Shown here in pieces: positions 6,434 to 10,224 of a stretch of DNA of 10,224 nucleotides (its first letter is position 1; each line of letters opens with the position of its first letter). A program made the position numbers and the translations under genes. Source of the stretch: a candidate division CSSED10-310 bacterium. Its GTDB lineage: Bacteria > CSSED10-310 > JAFGDC01. Location: the NCBI GenBank assembly GCA_016932295.1, contig JAFGDC010000396.1:1-10224 (forward strand), read 5' to 3'. A model generated the notes under the pieces. The model worked only from the letters and a program-made list of their open reading frames with translations, did no database searches and was not told where the DNA came from.

Positions 6434-7945
6434 TTACTCGTCGTCCGGACGCTGCTGCACCCGCGGCGGCTCGATGCCGGTGATCCGGAACTTGATTCGC
6501 CGCGAAGCCTCATCGGCGGCCTTGGCCTCCGTGGTTTTTGAACGGTAATACCTCTTGTCCATGTATTCGGCTTCCGCCATCGTGCCGAATTCGGCGAGAT
6601 AGTCGATGGCGGCCATGCGAACCGTCTCGTCAGGGTGCTTCAGCAGTTCGAGGACAGGACCAGGTTCACTTGCAGCCAGCTCCCGCAATATGGACAGGGC
6701 AACCAGTATTTTTTCCGGGGACGGCGAGTGGAGTAACTCAAGGAGATCCTTGACGGCCGCCGCTCCGAATTCCTCGACAATCAATGTACGGACCTTGGCG
6801 CACACCGCATCATCCGGATCAGAGACGAGTTCCCGCACATAGTACAGGCCATCCAGGCCCTTGAGCCGATATAAAATGTCGATGGCCTCGCTGCGTATCT
6901 CAGGTTCCTTGTCCCGCAGTTCGGTGATGAACACGGAGAGGCCGGACTGACCACCCAATTGTTCCAATGATTTCACCGCCAGCAGCCTGACATCCTTGTC
7001 CGGGTCATGGGAAAGGGCCGTAATCCGTGGCAGGGCCTCGGCGGCGCCTTGATTTTTCAGTGACTGCAGGGCAGCCAGGCGCACCTTGGGCGAAGAATCG
7101 GTGAGCATATCAGTCAACGTCTCTCTGCTCTTGCCTGAGTCCACTGTACCGAGCAATTCGGCCACGGAGACTTTCTGGAGTTCCGTACCGTTTCGCGCCA
7201 CTCCGCACAAGATGCTGACACTCTTCGTTCCCAGCATGATGAATGCCGTCTTGCCGGCTTCCCGGATATCAGGATCATCGTCCTTGAGAAGATTCGACAG
7301 TTCGGTGGCGGCAGCCAGTTGATCGGTCATGCCCAATGTCTTGGCGGCGGCGATTTTCAGATCCTTGTCCTGCCCGCGCAACGCGTAGATCAACACGCCG
7401 AGGCTCTGGTCATTGACGTAATTCATTATTCCCAACGCCTCGGCAGCGGTGGCCCGGTTGGGATCCTTCTCATCCTTGAGAATCTCCAGGACCTTCTCCC
7501 TGGCAAATTCGGAGTTCTTCTCACCCAGCGCCAGGACAGCCGCTCCCCGTAGCCGCGCATCCTTCTCCTTCAACAGCTTGCCAAGCGATTTCTCGGCATA
7601 TCGTGAGGTTGCCCTGCCAAGCGCCAACACAGCGCCGACACGCATATCCTTATCCGATGCTTTCAGGTAGGTTTCGGCCAAATCGTACGCCTTCGCCGCA
7701 TCCAGCTCGTCAATGACCGCAAGGACCCGGCCACGGTTGGGATTCGCTTCGTTCCTGATATACTCCACCGCCGGCGCATATCCCTTGGAACCCAAGGCGA
7801 CCAGTTCTTTGAGCGCGGCTCCGAAGACCTGCGCATCGTCCGACCTGAGTCCCTCCATCACCGCCGCGATGTCCGCGGAAACGACCGTCCAGGTCGATGC
7901 GACAACTACCAAGAACAACAATGCCCCTACCGCTGGTTTCCTCAC
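6434..7945 (-). CDS. Exported HEAT-repeat protein
   Basis: A 503-residue protein with a signal peptide: MRKP, a hydrophobic core at about 5-22 (GALLFLVVVAS), and a probable signal peptidase I site after VVSA (residue 24). There is no lipobox cysteine. The rest, about 25-460, is a nearly continuous array of 30-35-residue helical repeats of the HEAT/PBS-lyase type. Typical units contain 'D...R..A..ALG', for example KDARLRGAAVLALGEK, PDIREAGKTAFIMLG, PKVRLAALQSLKNQG, KDVRLLAVKSLEQLG and ETVRMAAIDYLAEFG. Such arrays are protein-binding scaffolds, here expected in the periplasm; no enzyme motif is present. The C-terminal 45 residues are charged and not repeat-like. The start is GTG at 7945, supported by an excellent ribosome binding site five bases upstream. 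It leads the minus-strand operon of HEAT, propeller and BFN genes, with a candidate promoter at 8005-8033. Confidence 0.88.
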   Translation of the reverse strand: MRKPAVGALLFLVVVASTWTVVSADIAAVMEGLRSDDAQVFGAALKELVALGSKGYAPAVEYIRNEANPNRGRVLAVIDELDAAKAYDLAETYLKASDKDMRVGAVLALGRATSRYAEKSLGKLLKEKDARLRGAAVLALGEKNSEFAREKVLEILKDEKDPNRATAAEALGIMNYVNDQSLGVLIYALRGQDKDLKIAAAKTLGMTDQLAAATELSNLLKDDDPDIREAGKTAFIMLGTKSVSILCGVARNGTELQKVSVAELLGTVDSGKSRETLTDMLTDSSPKVRLAALQSLKNQGAAEALPRITALSHDPDKDVRLLAVKSLEQLGGQSGLSVFITELRDKEPEIRSEAIDILYRLKGLDGLYYVRELVSDPDDAVCAKVRTLIVEEFGAAAVKDLLELLHSPSPEKILVALSILRELAASEPGPVLELLKHPDETVRMAAIDYLAEFGTMAEAEYMDKRYYRSKTTEAKAADEASRRIKFRITGIEPPRVQQRPDDE

Positions 7946-7950
7946 GATTT

Positions 7951-7958
7951 ACCTCCTA
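7951..7958 (-). promoter_or_regulatory. Strong Shine-Dalgarno for the exported HEAT gene
   Basis: On the minus strand the bases read TAGGAGGT, a near-perfect anti-16S match, five bases before the GTG at 7943-7945. It decides the use of a GTG start for this gene. Confidence 0.85.
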
Positions 7959-8004
7959 CGTGTCACTGGCGCCATGCGCGATCCGGCACTACATGTCACC
8001 AGCC

Positions 8005-8033
8005 ATTATGTGCTCAGCAAACAGTATTTACAA
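8005..8033 (-). promoter_or_regulatory. Candidate sigma70-type promoter of the HEAT-propeller-BFN operon
   Basis: Reading the minus strand, TTGTAA (8028-8033) and CATAAT (8005-8010) are 17 bases apart; the -10 matches TATAAT at five of six positions and the -35 matches TTGACA at four. Transcription would begin near 7998, giving a leader of about 50 bases before the GTG at 7945. The spacing and position are good, but the vegetative sigma consensus of this organism is assumed. Confidence 0.55.
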
Positions 8034-8063
8034 GCAGCCATCCGTGGTGAACCAAGAATCGGC

Positions 8064-8080
8064 ACCGGGCGATGCCCGGT
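8064..8080. promoter_or_regulatory. Perfect inverted repeat, possible operator
   Basis: ACCGGGC and GCCCGGT (7-bp arms) flank a three-base GAT spacer, making a near-continuous palindrome 17 bases long. It lies upstream of the minus-strand -35 box (8028-8033) and about 160 bases before the plus-strand gene. The short spacer makes a dimeric-regulator site at least as plausible as an RNA hairpin. No T run follows on either strand. Confidence 0.35.
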
Positions 8081-8218
8081 ATGAACTCCGGACCGGCTTC
8101 CATCCGCTTCCTTGTAGCCTAAATCCTCCGCGGATTCAAGCCATGCCGGGAAAAGACCGGCGGCCGCCATGGGGACGGGGGAATTCGGGATTATTGCGCG
8201 CCCATTGAAGAAAGCAGC

Positions 8219-8227
8219 GGAGGTGAG
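8219..8227 (+). promoter_or_regulatory. Strong Shine-Dalgarno before a three-codon ORF and the thioredoxin-fold gene
   Basis: GGAGGTGAG lies five bases before an ATG at 8233 that opens only ATG-ACC-GCA-TGA. The TGA (8242-8244) overlaps the ATG at 8241, which is the start of the long frame. For the 8241 start itself the spacing is 13 bases, longer than usual. Ribosomes could initiate at 8233 and re-initiate at 8241, or bind and start directly at 8241. Confidence 0.6.
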
Positions 8228-8240
8228 CTACCATGACCGC

Positions 8241-8822
8241 ATGAATGTCACCGCGGCGCCAGAGCTGAATACCCAGCCACGTCCACCAGGCGGAAGAGCA
8301 AGACGGGCAGTATCGCCGTTCATCTATGCCGTGCTTGCCGTCAGCGCCGTGATCATCGGCGGCATGATCGTGATCGGCCTGTACGACTACCTGCACCAGC
8401 GCGACCTCTATAATGCACCGTTTTATTCAATGAGCAACAATGAAGTGCGCTTTTCGGACGAAGCCGGCATAATTATTGTACTCATCCTCTTTCAGTCTCG
8501 AAATCCGGTCCAATGGCAAGCGCTGCCTCAATACAATGCCTTGTGCGCGACGGCGCTGCAACGGAGCCGCTACAGTTTCTATGCGATCGCCGTGGATGCC
8601 GGCGAACACTCCGGACTGAAACAGGCAGCCATGAACGCCGGTCTCCGGTTTCCGCTTCTGATTCCTTCCACACGCGCCGTTCGGGCGCTTCCCGATCTGA
8701 ATACGCTTCCGGCGATGCTGCTGCTGGATCGCACCGGCAGAGTCGTGGTCCACCACCAGGGAGTAGTAAACACCTCGCAACTGGCCATGGAATTGCGCAT
8801 GATCTCTTCTCTTCCATCTTGA
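8241..8822 (+). CDS. Membrane-anchored thioredoxin-fold protein lacking the CXXC motif
   Basis: A 193-residue protein. Residues 1-24 are a polar, Pro- and Arg-rich N-terminus; 25-47 form one hydrophobic membrane segment (PFIYAVLAVSAVIIGGMIVIGL), so the rest should face the periplasm. Residues about 75-190 follow a TlpA/thioredoxin-like pattern: strand 'GIIIVLILFQ', helix 'WQALPQYNALCATAL', strand 'YSFYAIAVDAG', then 'LPAMLLLDRTGRVVVHHQG' at 156-174 with the expected cis-proline at Pro157, and a final helix. Where active members have W-C-x-x-C, this protein has S-R-N-P-V-Q (86-91), so both redox cysteines are missing; the only cysteine, Cys102, is elsewhere. It cannot do dithiol chemistry at the normal site and may act as a binding module. 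An in-frame ATG at 8169 would add 24 residues before the membrane segment but has no ribosome binding site. Confidence is high for a gene, moderate for the fold. Confidence 0.78.
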   Translation: MNVTAAPELNTQPRPPGGRARRAVSPFIYAVLAVSAVIIGGMIVIGLYDYLHQRDLYNAPFYSMSNNEVRFSDEAGIIIVLILFQSRNPVQWQALPQYNALCATALQRSRYSFYAIAVDAGEHSGLKQAAMNAGLRFPLLIPSTRAVRALPDLNTLPAMLLLDRTGRVVVHHQGVVNTSQLAMELRMISSLPS

Positions 8823-8929
8823 TGAAATGCGTGAGCCGGCCAGGGTAAAACCCTTCCGCCACTCATCCGGAGAATATCGGTACCGCATTCCCCCTCGTGT
8901 ATCTCGCCCTGCGGTTCCATTCTTTCCGG

Positions 8930-8957
8930 TTGCAGAACCTTGCGTATCGGGTAGAAT
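8930..8957 (+). promoter_or_regulatory. Candidate promoter of the HEAT lipoprotein gene
   Basis: TAGAAT (8952-8957) matches the -10 consensus at five of six positions, with TTGCAG (8930-8935) 16 bases upstream as a weaker -35. Transcription would begin near 8964, leaving a leader of about 20 bases that contains GGAGGT and the TTG start. The fit of promoter, ribosome binding site and start supports all three. Confidence 0.5.
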
Positions 8958-8965
8958 CGATACGC
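8942..8965. promoter_or_regulatory. 8-bp inverted repeat enclosing the -10 box, possible operator
   Basis: GCGTATCG (8942-8949) and CGATACGC (8958-8965) are perfect inverted copies separated by eight bases. The candidate -10 hexamer TAGAAT fills positions 8952-8957 of that spacer. A dimeric protein bound here would cover the promoter core and the start of transcription, as expected of a repressor site. It could instead be a DNA feature unrelated to control of this gene. Confidence 0.45.
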
Positions 8966-8970
8966 TATGT

Positions 8971-8976
8971 GGAGGT
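8971..8976 (+). promoter_or_regulatory. Shine-Dalgarno that fixes a TTG start
   Basis: GGAGGT stands eight bases before TTG at 8985-8987. The TTG start gives a complete lipoprotein signal peptide; the next in-frame start-like codon (GTG at 9006) would cut into it. Confidence 0.8.
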
Positions 8977-8984
8977 ACTGACAG

Positions 8985-9761
8985 TTGAGGTCCGTTTCGC
9001 GAGCCGTGATCCTGGTGACCTGCGTATTTCTGGCTTCCTGCAAACCGTCACCGCAAGAGATCGAAGAGCTGGTCAACACCATGGTGGAAGCCAGCGCGCG
9101 AGGTGATTATCCGACGCTGCGCAATGCCGAGAAACAGATCAGGGAGTATCCGGAGCAGAGTCTGCCATACTTGATCAAGGCTTTCGCGAATCCCGATCTT
9201 TCCGTGCAGGCAGAAGCCGTACTGGTGGTGGGAAACTTCGGCCGGATGGCTGTTCCACAACTGATAACGGCACTGCGTGAGCCTGACAAGGACACCCGGT
9301 TGAATGCCATGCGGACCCTCGAACTACTGGGCGCAACGGAGGCCATCCCACACCTGATGGCCATGGCGCAACGCACGGATCAACGATTTCGCTATGAAAT
9401 CGCGAGGACCTTGGCATCAATGGGCGATAACCGTGGTTTCATGATACTTGGCGAGGCATTGCAGGATCCCGATGCGGAGATCCGGCTGCTCGGCTTGCAT
9501 CACATGGCTGAACTGGGCGATCCGCGTGTCATCTCGCAGTTGTTGGAGTTGCTGAATGATCGGAACAACCTGGTGGTTATCGCCACGCTCGATCTGCTGG
9601 CGGAAATGAAGGATGCACGGGCGCTGCCGGACATAGACGTCATGCGGACGGACACCAAACTGAACTGGCAGTTACGCAGGAAGGCCGCAATGACCATGAA
9701 GGCGATCACCGGCAAGACCTACCAGTATCTCAGCCAGGAAGGTTTGATGATCCAGCGGTAA
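8985..9761 (+). CDS. HEAT-repeat lipoprotein
   Basis: A 258-residue protein with a lipoprotein signal peptide: MRSVSR, a hydrophobic core at 7-16, and the lipobox LASC with Cys19 as the lipidated residue after signal peptidase II cleavage. The next residue is Lys20, not Asp, which by the E. coli rule favours the outer membrane; this may not hold in this phylum. Residues about 58-235 carry five or so HEAT/PBS-lyase-type repeats: examples are DLSVQAEAVLVVGNFG, KDTRLNAMRTLELLG, QRFRYEIARTLASMG, AEIRLLGLHHMAELG and NLVVIATLDLLAEM. The C-terminus has QLRRKAAMTMKAITGKTY. The array suggests a periplasmic protein-binding scaffold with no catalytic role visible. It begins with TTG, backed by a strong ribosome binding site and a promoter with an embedded inverted repeat. 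It follows the thioredoxin-fold gene on the same strand after 162 bases and converges on nadB. Confidence 0.88.
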   Translation: MRSVSRAVILVTCVFLASCKPSPQEIEELVNTMVEASARGDYPTLRNAEKQIREYPEQSLPYLIKAFANPDLSVQAEAVLVVGNFGRMAVPQLITALREPDKDTRLNAMRTLELLGATEAIPHLMAMAQRTDQRFRYEIARTLASMGDNRGFMILGEALQDPDAEIRLLGLHHMAELGDPRVISQLLELLNDRNNLVVIATLDLLAEMKDARALPDIDVMRTDTKLNWQLRRKAAMTMKAITGKTYQYLSQEGLMIQR

Positions 9762-9774
9762 CAAGGGATCACGA

Positions 9775-9796
9775 GACGGGTTCACGCCGCCCCGTC
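9775..9796. terminator. Weak hairpin between convergent genes
   Basis: GACGGG (9775-9780) and CCCGTC (9791-9796) can pair across ten bases, 14 bases after the lipoprotein stop and downstream of the convergent nadB end. A two-sided terminator would be sensible here, but there is no T run on either strand, so support is weak. Confidence 0.3.
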
Positions 9797-9844
9797 CACC
9801 CCGGCGTTGGCGACTGTGCCGTGCGTCATCGTCCGGACCGTGAT

Positions 9845-10224
9845 TCAATCATCGATTCTGAAGTGGGTTCCACTGTTGCCATTGCGTTTGATTGCCATGT
9901 GCAGAACGAGTTTGGCATTGAGATAGAGGTTGCGCAGTTCACACAGTCGCCGGGTCAGACGAGCCGTCCCGGTGTCCGCCTCGAGCTGCTGACTGAGCTT
10001 CGTCACCTCTTTATATGCCTGGTTCAGTTTCGAGCGATACCGGACAATCCCGCAGTCCCGCCACATGATATGCTGGAGCTGCTTCAGATACGTGTTCAAC
10101 AAGCCATCGTCAGCAGGAGGGGCGGAGTATTTCGGGAGAGGGAGCCGGGCGAGTTCATCGGCGCGATGGTTCCAGATCTGCGGCAGATAGCGCAAGTATC
10201 GGTCCGCATTGACAGCGGCGCGAT
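9845..10224 (-). CDS. nadB: L-aspartate oxidase, C-terminal part (cut by the window edge)
   Basis: The frame is open from the right edge to a TGA at 9845-9847, about 125 codons. It matches the end of L-aspartate oxidase, the FAD enzyme that turns L-aspartate into iminoaspartate in the first step of de novo NAD synthesis. Near the edge 'RAAVNADRYL' fits the end of the FAD-binding domain, where the family has a conserved helix with R-A-A. The C-terminal helical domain shows LQHIMWRDCGIVRYRSKLNQA, LCELRNLYLNAKLVLHMAI and the ending SGTHFRIDD, equal to the family pattern L-x-x-x-M-W-x-x-x-G-I-V-R, L-E-L-R-N and S-R-G-x-H-x-R-x-D. The G-I-V-R segment favours NadB over succinate dehydrogenase or fumarate reductase subunits. 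A TTG at 10195 is not the real start. The usual final residues after the HFRID motif are short here. It converges on the lipoprotein gene; no other NAD-pathway gene is visible. Confidence 0.82.
   Translation of the reverse strand, partial: RAAVNADRYLRYLPQIWNHRADELARLPLPKYSAPPADDGLLNTYLKQLQHIMWRDCGIVRYRSKLNQAYKEVTKLSQQLEADTGTARLTRRLCELRNLYLNAKLVLHMAIKRNGNSGTHFRIDD

Larger units (their letters stand above)
7946..8240. other. Divergent intergenic region between the HEAT operon and the thioredoxin-fold gene
   Basis: This gap of nearly 300 bases lies between two divergent genes and must hold control elements for both. Facing left there is a good promoter candidate at 8005-8033. Near the middle is a perfect inverted repeat at 8064-8080, and AATCC (8122-8126) with GGATT (8132-8136) forms a weaker one. 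Facing right I found no convincing -35/-10 pair, only the strong ribosome binding site at 8219-8227. No gene is evident. Confidence 0.55.

Noticed and set aside
8842..8854. AGGG-TAAAA-CCCT as a terminator after the thioredoxin-fold gene
   Set aside because: A four-base stem without a T tract is too weak to support a call.
1..10224. CRISPR array, transposon ends, tRNA or rRNA genes
   Set aside because: I looked for regularly spaced repeats, long terminal inverted repeats and cloverleaf or rRNA-like stretches and saw none; the HEAT-repeat periodicity is only at the protein level.

Overview
The window is an ordinary-looking piece of a bacterial chromosome, roughly 58-60% G+C by eye. It holds nine full genes and one gene cut by the right edge, plus a doubtful reading frame at the left edge. 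I see no rRNA, tRNA, CRISPR array, transposase or phage gene. The mix of genes suggests a Gram-negative-type, non-model phylum. It includes a PP2C phosphatase beside a DUF4388/PATAN protein, exported HEAT-repeat proteins, a propeller gene overlapping a BFN/DUF151 gene, and an L-aspartate oxidase. Acidobacteriota is my best guess, because I recall propeller-BFN gene pairs from such genomes. That placement is an inference, not something the sequence proves.

Layout. (1) 1-237 is an open frame of doubtful coding value, followed by a leader with two small inverted repeats. (2) 486-1361 and 1406-2140, plus strand: a PP2C-type Ser/Thr phosphatase with all metal-binding motifs, then a DUF4388 (PATAN) protein, probably one signalling unit. 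(3) 2141-2500: non-coding, with a strong hairpin. (4) 2501-3832 and 3842-4777, plus strand: a UDP-N-acetylglucosamine-type 6-dehydrogenase (WbpA/TviB family) and an SDR epimerase (WbpP/TviC family), a two-gene cassette that should make an N-acetylhexosaminuronic acid nucleotide sugar for surface polysaccharide. (5) 7945 down to 4819, minus strand: a three-gene operon of an exported HEAT-repeat protein, a TIG-like/six-bladed propeller protein, and a divergent BFN-domain protein. The last two overlap by 4 bp (GTGA). (6) 7946-8240: a divergent intergenic region with a good sigma70-type promoter for the minus-strand operon and a perfect 7-bp inverted repeat. (7) 8241-8822, plus strand: a membrane-anchored thioredoxin-fold protein that has lost the CXXC cysteines. 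Next, at 8985-9761, is a HEAT-repeat lipoprotein with its own promoter, whose -10 box sits inside an 8-bp inverted repeat. (8) 9845-10224, minus strand: the C-terminal end of L-aspartate oxidase (NadB), running off the window.

No canonical hairpin-plus-U-tract terminator is visible anywhere. Several genes start with GTG or TTG, and for three of them (7945, 8985, 5301) the ribosome binding site or gene overlap supports that choice. The region most worth following is 4819-9761. It has two exported HEAT scaffolds, a cysteine-less membrane thioredoxin and a translationally coupled propeller-BFN pair clustered around one divergent promoter region. Whether they act together is a hypothesis.
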